A stretch of DNA of 35,119 nucleotides, taken from NCBI GenBank assembly GCA_002887195.1, contig PJAB01000190.1, positions 1-35,119 of the forward strand. The letters run 5' to 3'. The position numbers and the translations under genes are program-made. The notes below the pieces were generated by a model. That model was given only the letters and a program-made list of their open reading frames with translations. It did not search any database and was not told the DNA's origin. The stretch is from Chrysochromulina parva. Lineage: Eukaryota > Haptophyta > Prymnesiales > Chrysochromulinaceae. Below, in pieces: positions 17,791 to 26,236 of the stretch (its first letter is position 1; the number at the start of each line of letters is the position of its first letter).

Positions 17791-18627
17791 ATGGCAAGAA
17801 CCCCAAACGGGGCAGTTCGTCCAAGCTCAATTCGCGATTGCGGCGGCGCGGGGCGAGAAATGCCGCTGCCATCGAGCGCCATTGACGACCGGCGAGAAAT
17901 GCCGCTGCCATCGAGCGCCATTGACCGGCTCGAGGCGCATATTGCTTATGTGCGGGCGGCGTCCCACCATGCAACTCCACTAGCATCGCCCACGGCACAG
18001 CGGTCGGCCGTCACCTTCCACGACCCACCGCGGCCTAACGGGCCCGCCTCTTCCTTTGCGTCCCCAGCCGCCGCCACCGCTGAGGACCCGCTCCTTAAGC
18101 TGGAGGCCTTCTTCGCGAGCCTCAGAGCTGGCGCTCTTGCTAACCCAAGCTCGGCTGCAGCAGCGCCGTCTCCTCTGGTGCGTCCGCCACCGCCGGAAGC
18201 TGCGGCTCTCAGCAAGTACTATGACGACATCGTGCAGGCAACCGTGCGGCGCGCGTGGGATCGCGCGTGGAATGCGTACCAGAATGGCGATGCTTTCGGC
18301 AGGCGCCTCGATGCAGTGGGTGAGGGCGCCAGCGCCGCGCAGCCAGCCGTCGGGCTGCCACCAGCCACAGGGCTGCCTCCAGCCGCGGCTGTGCCCGTAT
18401 CGCCACAACGCGCCTCGTCCTCGCCCTGGGTGGGCAGCGTGTCGCGAGCACCAGCCAGCGGCATGAGCTCCCCGCGCTTGAGCGTCTCGACGGCTGGCGG
18501 CGCATCGCCGGCCGCAATGTGCGGTAGCAGTTTGCCTGTGCGCGGCCATCCTCACCAGCCCGCGAGCAACAAGCGGCCGCCCACGTCGTATTCGAGGCAG
18601 TACGCGGAGATGAGACGGCAGCGGTGA
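17791..18627 (+). CDS. Unknown Ala/Pro/Ser-rich protein with duplicated N-terminal 13-mer
   Basis: A 278-aa ORF with no recognised domain. It starts with two copies of REMPLPSSAID (about residues 22-45), produced by a 39-bp tandem duplication. Two short regions look ordered: LLKLEAFFASLRAG (~100-113) and LSKYYDDIVQATVRRAWDRAW (~139-159). The second is a likely amphipathic helix. The rest is low complexity (LPPATGLPPAAAVP and a Ser/Arg-rich tail ending SRQYAEMRRQR). Codon composition and an open frame through 837 bp support coding, but the shadow-ORF rate is high in this GC-rich DNA. The predicted helices could be protein-binding segments; no function is proposed. The cupin gene follows on the same strand 143 bp downstream. 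Confidence 0.6.
   Translation: MARTPNGAVRPSSIRDCGGAGREMPLPSSAIDDRREMPLPSSAIDRLEAHIAYVRAASHHATPLASPTAQRSAVTFHDPPRPNGPASSFASPAAATAEDPLLKLEAFFASLRAGALANPSSAAAAPSPLVRPPPPEAAALSKYYDDIVQATVRRAWDRAWNAYQNGDAFGRRLDAVGEGASAAQPAVGLPPATGLPPAAAVPVSPQRASSSPWVGSVSRAPASGMSSPRLSVSTAGGASPAAMCGSSLPVRGHPHQPASNKRPPTSYSRQYAEMRRQR
17852..17929 (+). repeat. 39-bp tandem duplication in the coding sequence
   Basis: Copies at 17852-17890 and 17891-17929 are identical over the first 35 bp. The length is a multiple of three, so the frame is kept. Confidence 0.9.
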
Positions 18628-18770
18628 GGATGGCCGTGTGTTGTCAAAGAGCCAGACCCGATCGCAAAATTATTTATGAACTTTTTCATCTTAACTTCGA
18701 ACGGCGCGTGGGCGGCACGACAAGAGTGTCTGTCGGGTTGACTTCTCCCATTGAAATCGCTTCTCTAAAT

Positions 18771-19559
18771 ATGGCCGACACCGAAGCTAAACCCGAGGTC
18801 AGCACCGACACCGCCGCCGCCCCCGAGGTCGCCGCCGACGCCACGGAGGCCCCAGCGCCCGCGCCTGCGCCTGCCCCAGCTCCTGCGCTTGCTCTGGCCC
18901 CTGCCCCTGCTGCTCCGCCCGCGCCCAAGCCGAAGCCGCCCGTGCCTCCGGGTTCGATGGCGCACCTGTACAAGTTCGTGCCTGCTGCCAGCGTCACCGA
19001 CGAATTCAAGGAGATGGCTACCCAATGGCCCATCTGGGATTCGAAGGTTGCGCCGATGCAGGAGACGGAGAACAAGTTCCATTTCGACTACGACGGCGAC
19101 TACGGCTCTGAGCGCGTGCTCATCACCGCTGGCGTTGCCACGCTGACGCCCGATGATGGCTCGCCGGCGGTCGAGCTCACCGTGGGCGACTCCGTGCACC
19201 TCCACTTTGGCTTCGGCGCCACGTGGACGATCCACAATCCGGTTGAGATGGCGTACGGCTACTTCGACAAGGACGGGAAGAAGATCGAGCAGGACGAGAT
19301 CTCGTGCGACGTGTGCGGCACCGATTGCTATGAGGAGTCGTACCTCTTCAACGACGAGGAGGACATCTGCCCCACGTGTTTCAAGGCGGACCAGAATGGG
19401 TCAGAGGAGTATGAAGGCGCCGTCTACTGCCGCGAGGGCAAGCCGTCGAAAGAGTTGCCCAAGTCATTGACAAAGAAGCGCATTACCAGCTCCCTCGGCG
19501 GTTCGGCCAAGAAGAAGGCCAAGGGCGACTACGTGCCTGGCATGGACGACGACGAGTGA
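18771..19559 (+). CDS. Cupin (Cupin_3/EutQ-like) protein with C-terminal Cys4-5 cluster
   Basis: A 262-aa protein from ATG 18771 (A at -3, G at +4); the frame is open further upstream, but this is the best start. An Ala-Pro-rich tract (~25-60) precedes a cupin: QWPIWDSKV, then YGSERVLITAGVATLTPDDGSP, VELTVGDSVHLHFGFGATWTIHNPVEMAYGYF. This fits the small DUF861/Cupin_3 fold (W-x-W/D entry, glycine turn, GD-x-hydrophobic strand, W-x-hydrophobic-x-x-P-x-x-K/A-Y end). Classic metal-binding His motifs are not obvious. A cluster CDVCGTDC ... CPTC (~179-203) follows and could hold zinc like a minimal ZZ/zinc ribbon. The tail is basic (KKKAKG) and then acidic (MDDDE), suggesting nuclear location or protein contacts. 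Substrate unknown. Confidence 0.75.
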   Translation: MADTEAKPEVSTDTAAAPEVAADATEAPAPAPAPAPAPALALAPAPAAPPAPKPKPPVPPGSMAHLYKFVPAASVTDEFKEMATQWPIWDSKVAPMQETENKFHFDYDGDYGSERVLITAGVATLTPDDGSPAVELTVGDSVHLHFGFGATWTIHNPVEMAYGYFDKDGKKIEQDEISCDVCGTDCYEESYLFNDEEDICPTCFKADQNGSEEYEGAVYCREGKPSKELPKSLTKKRITSSLGGSAKKKAKGDYVPGMDDDE

Positions 19560-20238
19560 GCGCCGCCGCTCGCACTACCCGCTGCCCACAATCTCGAGCG
19601 GCCCCGGAACGAGGATGCTCGTAGAGCAAGCATGCTCTGTGGTGGAGGCACGGCGCGCGGCCTACTCCCGAGGAGTGCCGCCGCATCGACCGTGGCCGGG
19701 CTATAATCTCGGGGAGCGATTGTGCACCTGTGCATGTGCCGCGCCGGGTATGTGCCTGTTGATGGCCTCTGTTTGGCGCTGTGTGGGTCTTGTGATGTGT
19801 TGTGACAGTGAGCTACTCGGACGTCGCGCCGCGGAGGTAGCTCAATTTCGGTCTCGCGCGGCGCGCTTCGTGACTTACGTGTATAGAGAGAGTCGTGGCG
19901 GCCGGGGGAGCTTAAAATAGGTCGGGCTTTTGTAACGCCTACGGCGTCGGTCCGGCTCCCGCGCGGGGAGGCGTCCGGGGAGCGGGGTGGGCGGCGGTTA
20001 AGGCCGGGCGGCGGCGCAGCGCGGGCAGGCCGCGCAGCCGGCAGCCTGCGGAGCGCAGCAGCGCATCGGCTCCGTGTGACGCTCCCTCGTATGGGGACAT
20101 TCAAAGGTGTGTGTTTTCTGAGCGGGCTGTACCAAACAGAGCCGATTGACCCACGTCGAACGTTCACAAAGGTACAGAGAGCCCACAACCTGAGACGTGC
20201 GCCAAAACCCTCACCAGTTCACTACACACGATTTTACG
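19560..20238. other. Non-coding region between cupin and TrmO genes
   Basis: 679 bp with no convincing protein or RNA gene. It carries the cupin 3' end and the TrmO promoter. The section 19970-20060 is extremely GC-rich. A T/C-rich stretch ending CGCTGCAG/CC at about 20241-20288 could be a 3' splice site inside the annotated TrmO start region. Confidence 0.45.
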
Positions 20239-21033
20239 ATGAATGCTTTCACTCTCCTCCTTGTGTGGACTGGCTGGAGGTCGCTGCAGCCGATAGGAGA
20301 AATTCGTAGTATCTACAGCACAAAGTTCGGCGCGCCTCGCCAGGGTGCCATCGTGCCGGACGCGGTTGCGACTCTCACGCTGTCACTCACCGACATCGAT
20401 GCCCACCAGGCCCTGGAGGGCCTCAACGAGTACAGCCATGTCTGGCTGCTCTGGGCCGCACACCTCAACGAACACGACGCGAAGCAGGCCAAGGTGCGCG
20501 CCCCGCATCTACGAGGTGATCGAGCAGGTTTATTCTCGACACGCTCGCCATTTCGGCCGAACCCGATCGGTCTGAGCCTTGTGCGTCTCGAGGCCGTCCA
20601 GGGCAACACACTAAGGCTTTCCGGCGTAGATCTCGTCGACGGCACGCCGGTGCTTGACATCAAGCCCTACCTTCCTTACGCCGACACGCCTTCGGCAGGC
20701 GACGTGCGCGTCGCAGAGTGGGTGGATCCGCCGCCCCTTCATGAGGTCACCTTTGCACTGGAGGCGGAGGCGGCACTGAAGGAGACGAGCGCCATGGCAG
20801 GCGCGTTGACGAGCGACGTGGAGCAGCTTCGGCGGGCGCTCGTGCAGACTCTCGCAGCGGATCCTCGGCCGGTGTACCGGTGGCGGCGCGAGCAGAAGAG
20901 TGGCGGTGCGGCCGATTACGATGTGCACGTGGATGGTGTCGAGTGGCGCTGCCGATTCGAGCTGGCATCGCCCGACGCTGATGCCGAGCGCGTGACCGTC
21001 TTGGGGCCAAGTGCACTGTTCCGGGGCAGGTGA
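20239..21033 (+). CDS. TRMO: tRNA (adenine(37)-N6)-methyltransferase TrmO family
   Basis: A 264-aa protein from ATG 20239. LQPIGEIRS opens the family's beta-barrel domain (family form PIGxxRS), and STKFGAPRQG matches the K-x-G-x-PRQ segment. FSTRSPFRPNPIGLSLVRL (~99-117; FRPNPIG at 105-111) is the hallmark SAM/tRNA-binding motif. GVDLVDGTPVLDIKPYLPYAD is the second signature. Known family role: SAM-dependent N6-methylation of t6A37 in ANN-decoding tRNAs, in cytosol or organelles. C-terminal residues ~190-260 form the variable domain also found in eukaryotic TRMO. The first ~15 residues (MNAFTLLLVWTGW) are odd for this family. They may come from reading an intron end, because a pyrimidine-rich stretch with CTGCAG/CCG sits just before PIGEI; a 5' exon would then be missing. 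Confidence 0.9.
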   Translation: MNAFTLLLVWTGWRSLQPIGEIRSIYSTKFGAPRQGAIVPDAVATLTLSLTDIDAHQALEGLNEYSHVWLLWAAHLNEHDAKQAKVRAPHLRGDRAGLFSTRSPFRPNPIGLSLVRLEAVQGNTLRLSGVDLVDGTPVLDIKPYLPYADTPSAGDVRVAEWVDPPPLHEVTFALEAEAALKETSAMAGALTSDVEQLRRALVQTLAADPRPVYRWRREQKSGGAADYDVHVDGVEWRCRFELASPDADAERVTVLGPSALFRGR

Positions 21034-21534
21034 CCGGTGCCGGTGCGCAGTCCAGTGTCCACAGTGTCAGGGTGATGTGCGTGAGTGATGCAAGCTGCAA
21101 TGAGAATCGGACGGCCAGTAGAGGGCTAGAACCACGCCGTTTCGAACCAAAACGCCGGTATCGGCGATTCGGCGTATTCACATACGCAGTCCATCGGCGA
21201 CGGTGTCACCAATTATCCGTCGTACCGGGTTCCAATCGAGAAGATCGTACCGGTGGAACCGACGCCCCAACCGGCGCCCAACGCCCGAACCCGGCCCAAC
21301 CCGCGGGTTATACCGGGGGTAAACTTCCCGCGTTCCGCCGTGGCCCCGTCCCGCCGCCGGGGAGCCAGGGCCGGCGCGACGGCCCACGCGTCAGCCCGGC
21401 GTCAGCCGCGTCGCGCGCCCCGTCGCGGTCCGCTACGCGGATACGATTCGTCGGGGCCTAAATCTGTGACTCCACGCAGTACTATTTGACACGTCCTCCG
21501 CCGCGCTTTCAGCGCTCTACATGTACATTCGCGC
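21034..21534. other. Non-coding region between convergent TrmO and SHIPPO genes
   Basis: 501 bp, GC- and CpG-rich, with short related CCGGTA/CGGCGATTCGGCG strings around 21150-21250. No credible coding frame or structured RNA was recognised. Confidence 0.45.
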
Positions 21535-22099
21535 TTACGGGGTGTATTCGCCAGGGCCTGGGTTGGGGTTCGCCTTGTGGAGGCGGGCCCAGCGATCGTC
21601 CTTGGGAAACCGCCAAGCCGGCACTGTCTTCTTGCGCGTTTCTGCTTGGAAGCCATAGGGGCGAGCCCCTGTGCTCAGCTTTGGTGGAGGCACCCTGGGC
21701 GCCATGTCCTGGCTGTGCAGCTGGTAGGCACCAGGCCCCGGTGTCCACTGTGGTTGATCCTTGGCAACGTGAGCGTTCGAGATGAACCGCTTGTCAGAAT
21801 TCGCACGTGTGCCTGTACCCATGCCATAGCTCGGGTTTGAGGGCTGCGTGGAGTACCTGTGAAGTCGAGAAAAATCACGCGTAGGATAGTGATGAAATTG
21901 TAGAAAGCCCGGTCCCGGTCAAGGCCGGTTCCGTTCTTGCATCACAATCTGTCGTCTATAGACACGCGACGAGCACGCACATCTGATTGCCGAACGAGGA
22001 TTTCTGGCCGACGGCGGGCGTGATGGTTCCAATCGTCGGCTTGGTTCGATAGATGACGAGAGATTTCATAGTGCTCTCCGGCTGCATAGCCGGTGGCAT
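21535..22099 (-). CDS. SHIPPO/STPG (sperm-tail PG-rich repeat) ciliary protein, 2 exons
   Basis: Exon 1 22099-21981 and exon 2 21856-21535 join through a 124-bp GT-AG intron (21857-21980; GTGCGT...TTCACAG), phase 2, giving 146 aa. The splice links SSFGNQ to MYSTQPSNPSYGMGTGTR. Together these match the SHIPPO-family layout (SFGxQ...PSYGFGTxTR...PGPGxY). Downstream motifs are FISNAHVAKD, TPGPGAY, and a final NPGPGEYTP at the stop. SHIPPO/STPG proteins bind axonemal doublet microtubules, several as microtubule inner proteins. Hence the organism very likely builds flagella. ATG 22087 is an alternative start 4 codons in. A 31-codon open frame starting at ATG 22227 could be an upstream ORF in the leader. 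Divergent from the PDZ gene. Confidence 0.8.
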
Positions 22100-22407
22100 G
22101 CTTGCGGTCGTGGTGATGTCCCGTGGCGGAGTCAACTTTTTGTCCTCCGGTCCAGCCCAGTCTCGAAACGCTTGAAGGTGGTCTGCAAGTACCCCTTGTC
22201 TACAACGACAATTTTTCGGACTTGCATGCGTCCGGGTCTAGCGTCCGTCTCTTGCAAGAGACGATTCTACCTGTGGTGATGTACTTGTAATGTACTTAAT
22301 GTACTTGAGTCGTACAACACGCCCCTTGTCCAGAACCCAGCGCCGTTACAACAGCAAACACTCACGACGCGTGAGCCAGCTCGCCACGACGCGTCGCGGC
22401 TCTCCAA
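22100..22407. promoter_or_regulatory. Divergent intergenic region, SHIPPO (-) / coiled-coil PDZ (+)
   Basis: 308 bp between ATGs; it includes repeated TGTACTT/TACTTG strings (22281-22312). Shared control is inferred from layout and would make sense if the PDZ protein is also flagellar, which is unproven. Confidence 0.4.
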
Positions 22408-24117
22408 ATGGTTGTCGTCGCCCGTCCGCGCTCGGCCCCCGCCTCGCCGCGCTCTCGTTCTGCGGGCGCCGGCAGCAGCGTCGACGACGTATTTTCCGCA
22501 GCCAGTCCGCTCACGAAAGCGGAGTTTGCTCGCCTCTGCGTTGAGTCTGGCAACTTCCAGTGGGCCCGTGCTCACAAGCAGGCCGCAACAGCACGGCGCA
22601 ACAACCACATGCAGTTGCGCACAGACATGCAGCAGTCGCTTATAGAGCAGGCACTCTTTACCAAAGAGCGTGTACGCTCCGGCATGCGGCTTGCCGTCGA
22701 GCAGTCGCGCCAGGAAGCGTCCAAGGCCGCGACTGCCCAGCGAGAATACCTGCAGGAGATAGAGCGGCGGCGCAACGAGCTGCGCGCGGCGCACGCCGCG
22801 TACGGAAAGGAGCTGCACGATCGGCACTATGGCTCGGACGCAGCGCTCAAGCGTGCGCAGGCGCAGGAGGTCAAAGGCCAAGAGCGTCAGGAACTCGCAA
22901 GAAAAGGTGCTGCACTTGCGGCCGAGCGCCACTATGAGCAGGGATTGGCCGTCGCGGCTCGGTCGGCATCGGTCGAGCGCGTGCGGCAGCAGATCGGCTT
23001 CCATGTAATGAAGAGCATCTATGACGAAGAGGCGAGTGCACGCAAAGCCGCAGCGCAAGCGCAACGCGCGCACTCTGCCGAGGTGAAAGCCACCGTCGAC
23101 GCCATGAAAGAACAGCGCCGCCATAGGGCCGAAGAGTCTCGTCAGCGCGTCCTATCGCTCGAGGCGCAATCCAAACGCGAACGTCAAGCAGACGCCGAGC
23201 GGAAGCACTTTCGTGCAACGCTCATTCGTCAGGACGACCACGATGCCAACGTCGCCGCCGACCAGGAGCGCCAGGACACAGCACGTCGTCGGAAGAGGGT
23301 GCATGATCTTGTGCTTTCTGAGAAAATGGTCTACGGCGTGCCTGTACCACCACTCGCCCTTGGCGTGGGCGGAATCGCTGGCAGCCGCAAAGCTGCGATC
23401 GCTCCTTTCTTTGCACCTCGTGCTTCAGCATCAAAGAAAGCCACGGCAGAAGGCAGCAGTGCAATCCCAGTCGAGCAGTCGCATGCAACCACAAAAGCCA
23501 CGGGCTTCATCTTCGACCCTGGCCCGACGGGGATCACAATGAAGGAGGTGCCCGCCGGTGTCATCGTTGCAGATGTCATCGCTGGCTCACAAGCATTCGC
23601 CCTGAAGGTGCCCCTTGGCGGCATCATCCTCTCGGTCAATGGCCACCCAGTGTACGGGCTTAGCTGGATCGGCGTCAACAAGGCTATCTCGAAGGCCAAT
23701 TGGCCTATGACGCTAAACATCGCGCCCTGCACAAAGTGCACGTTTGAAGGCCATACCGACCGCAAGGGGCGTGTGCATATCACACCGGTTGGCTTTACGC
23801 TCAAGGACATGCAAAACGGCGTCATAATCGACAAAGTGGTGCCCGACACGCCCGCTTCGAAGCAAGAACTTCCGTCCGGAGCCTTTCTCGTCGCAGTGAA
23901 TGATCTGGCAGCGGTCGGCATGAGCAGCCGGGACATAGGTCCTCTACTCAAATCACGTCCTCTCACAATACAGACCGTGCCGCGCGAGGTTGCGTATTTG
24001 TTCCGCCCGAAGGGCATTTTCAGCAACCTGCGAAGGAAGCCGAGGCGGCTTCAGCAACCTGCGGGCAATGGACCGGACGACGGCTCAGATGTTCATCGCG
24101 CGGATTGCGTGCTGTAG
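22408..24117 (+). CDS. Coiled-coil protein with two C-terminal PDZ domains
   Basis: A 569-aa single-exon protein. An Arg/Ser/Pro-rich start (~1-30) is followed by a long Ala/Gln/Arg/Glu helical region (~45-300) with continuous coiled-coil character and no enzyme motif. After a linker, two PDZ-like domains appear. The first (~365-450) has GFIFDPGPTGITMKEVPAGVIVADV, a carboxylate-loop-like stretch, then LGGIILSVNGHPVYGLSWIGVNKAI. The second (~455-540) has VGFTLKDMQNGVIIDKVVPDTPA, then LPSGAFLVAVNDLAAVGMSSRDIGPLL. PDZ hallmarks seen are the G-hydrophobic-x-hydrophobic strands, the G-D/N-x-hydrophobic-hydrophobic-x-V-N turn and the final strand. Canonical GLGF is diverged. Likely a scaffold; location unknown. 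ATG 22408 has G at +4. Convergent with the next gene. Confidence 0.78.
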   Translation: MVVVARPRSAPASPRSRSAGAGSSVDDVFSAASPLTKAEFARLCVESGNFQWARAHKQAATARRNNHMQLRTDMQQSLIEQALFTKERVRSGMRLAVEQSRQEASKAATAQREYLQEIERRRNELRAAHAAYGKELHDRHYGSDAALKRAQAQEVKGQERQELARKGAALAAERHYEQGLAVAARSASVERVRQQIGFHVMKSIYDEEASARKAAAQAQRAHSAEVKATVDAMKEQRRHRAEESRQRVLSLEAQSKRERQADAERKHFRATLIRQDDHDANVAADQERQDTARRRKRVHDLVLSEKMVYGVPVPPLALGVGGIAGSRKAAIAPFFAPRASASKKATAEGSSAIPVEQSHATTKATGFIFDPGPTGITMKEVPAGVIVADVIAGSQAFALKVPLGGIILSVNGHPVYGLSWIGVNKAISKANWPMTLNIAPCTKCTFEGHTDRKGRVHITPVGFTLKDMQNGVIIDKVVPDTPASKQELPSGAFLVAVNDLAAVGMSSRDIGPLLKSRPLTIQTVPREVAYLFRPKGIFSNLRRKPRRLQQPAGNGPDDGSDVHRADCVL

Positions 24118-24390
24118 CGTCGTGCCGTCGTCAGAATAACTTGAAGTTTAACTTGCGATTTACAGCCGGTGTGAGGTTGTTTCCATTGCACGTACGCATG
24201 CCGATCTCATCGTTCACTTACTCACAAACTTACTCGCTGCAGCTACGCAGGACCGTGGCGAGCCGCCGCGGCGGCCGGCGTGGGCCGCGCGGAGCTATGA
24301 TAACCAATCTACCGGCACTATACCCAGCCGAGAGTCGTCGCGTACGCCTGACATCACCCTCGATGTTCGCGAAAGGCGGTCGTTCGGCGA
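24118..24390. other. Short gap between convergent 3' ends
   Basis: 273 bp with no coding evidence; moderately AT-rich at 24140-24240, consistent with 3' UTR and cleavage signals. No recognised polyadenylation hexamer. Confidence 0.4.
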
Positions 24391-25924
24391 TCAAAAGATG
24401 GGCACGGGTCGATAGAGTGAATCTTCGGCTCCATTTGTGACCTGCGCTCGGATCATGTTCTCCACGATCGTGAAGGGGAACAGCAGGAAGTTGATTGGGA
24501 AGGGGAGCTCATAGTCCTGCGTGCATTGGAAGATAAAGCCTTGCGAGGCAATGAGGAAGCCGATCACCTCATCGAGGACCGACTCGTTCGGATCCCAATC
24601 TGGGCCAATGATGGGACAGTAATTGTTCCCAGCCTTTGCGTTTTCGACGATGATGGCGAACAAAGCATCCGCAAACACGCGGCCGCCACGTAAGGCAGAG
24701 TAGAAAGCGAACACCGAAATCTTGTATTCCCAGGCGATATAGATGAGCGTGAGAGAGGTTGCCGTGTCGACGATCCATGGGCACCAGTGTTTCAGGTCGG
24801 GGCCGAGCGTGTCGATCAGCACTGGTGTGGCAAAGCGCAAGATCGGGAAGCGGATCATGCTGACAATCTGCCACAACGAGATTGGACCGACGCACAGATC
24901 AGCACTGAGCTGGAGTACGAGCGCTCGGACGCGCGTTTCGCGAGTTACACTGCGCTGAACGTACGCCCAAGGCCATCGCCGTTGTTGCTGCGAATTCGAT
25001 GGCTAACGTGGCCAGCACGGAAATGCTGGCTGCCCAGATGGACGCTGCAGCTGTGTTTATCCTATCCGGCTCGTCGATGGTCTTCATGATGAGCACCAGC
25101 TTTCTCCGGACCAACTCGGAAGGAGTGACCTGTTGGACATCGGCAACGCCGTCGCCATCATCGTCCTTAGTGTCATCCAACACGTTAGCATCCTTCACCT
25201 TTTCTATCTGCGTCATAATGTGATCCAGATCGCCCTGGGCCCTGTCGAAACCCATCCTGCGAAAGGCCTCGTAGGCCGCGATGCTGGCCGTGAATGTGCC
25301 GCCAAAGTAGCACAGCGTAGCGCCAAAGATCATCATCGTTACGTTTTTCGGCAACCACGCGTAGAGGATGTTGCCCCACTTCCAGAAGCAGCTCATACAT
25401 GGGCCACATGCCATGAAGATGCGAATGGTCATCACAAGACACGGCTTGAGAATACCAACCGCTTCGGCTGCCTGAGTACCTTCTGCTTGCTTTGCTAGAG
25501 ACTCGATGTATGCTTCCATGCGCTTGTTTTCTGGTAGTTTGGTGATAGGCGCTGCTTCTGCCATCATTTCGTTGAGCAGGTCTCGGCCAGACTTTTGTAG
25601 GATTTCACTGTCGACTCCGGCACGTTTCAATGCAGCAGCTGTTGGATCAGCAGCACTGCCTGGATCCGTGCTAGGCGCTCCTGGCTTTTCGCGAGGTGTC
25701 GACGTGCTAAGCTCCCGAAACTTGTCGCGTGGAGTCTTCCTTCCGCTTTCCGGCTCGTCCGATGCTGCCTGCTTGCCTCCGGCACTGCCGGAGAGTAATG
25801 GCTCCTCGGCCTCATCTGCGCCTTTGTGCTTACCAAGCCCCTTGATGGGAGGCACTGTGGTCTTAGGCGCCTCGAGGTCATCTTCCTCGGGTGGTAAGTC
25901 GTCGTCTGCAGCTGCTGGTGGCAT
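24391..25924 (-). CDS. Conserved-looking algal multipass membrane protein with DxDxDG loop, 2 exons
   Basis: Exon 1 25924-24965 and exon 2 24909-24391 join in phase 0 through a 55-bp intron (24910-24964, GTACGT...CTCCAG), giving 492 aa. The splice links TTAMALG to LSADLCVGPISLWQ, both membrane-like. Retention adds about 21 residues and a stop. The acidic/Pro-rich N-tail (1-125) is disordered. Hydrophobic segments lie at ~157-180, ~195-215, ~293-320, ~325-345, ~365-385 and near the C-terminus. Between the second and third is DDTKDDDGDGVAD (250-262), a DxDxDG calcium-binding-type loop in the predicted soluble part. It resembles uncharacterised membrane proteins I associate with diatoms, haptophytes and dinoflagellates (D-rich loop, then a Lys/Arg-rich helix and xxxIWxSxxxVLATL). 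No transport function can be assigned. First in-frame ATG is 25924. Confidence 0.72.
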
Positions 25925-26236
25925 TGAAGTGCTGGTTGCTATCTTCGAGTGGCCGTCCGCGAAAACTGAGTTGGAAGTGCCGAAAAGCGCTCTCTCGAGC
26001 AGCCGCCGCGCGACTGTATAGCTCACCAAGCCGCAAGCGACCCCCCCTTCTGCTCTCACACGCTTTCGCGTACTCCGGGCCGGTTTTCGTCCTCTACATT
26101 AAGTGAATCCGATTATCACGCACCATCCACTAGTCCACTTGTCCATTTTTCTTTTATCGATTGTACTACGCGCGGCCGCCCTCGCCGTAGGGCCCGCGTA
26201 GCTGAACCTCCTGCTACCAACATGTACTCTTGTATT
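25925..26236. other. Intergenic region upstream of the membrane protein gene
   Basis: 312 bp between the exostosin stop and the next minus-strand start. It must hold the membrane-protein promoter and the exostosin 3' end. An AT-rich block lies at 26096-26165; no known element was identified. The frame of the downstream gene is open back to 26059 without an ATG. Confidence 0.4.

Noticed and set aside
22132..22227. Small minus-strand ORF (31 codons from ATG 22227)
   Set aside because: Too short and without homology to call as a gene; noted only as a possible upstream ORF of the SHIPPO gene.
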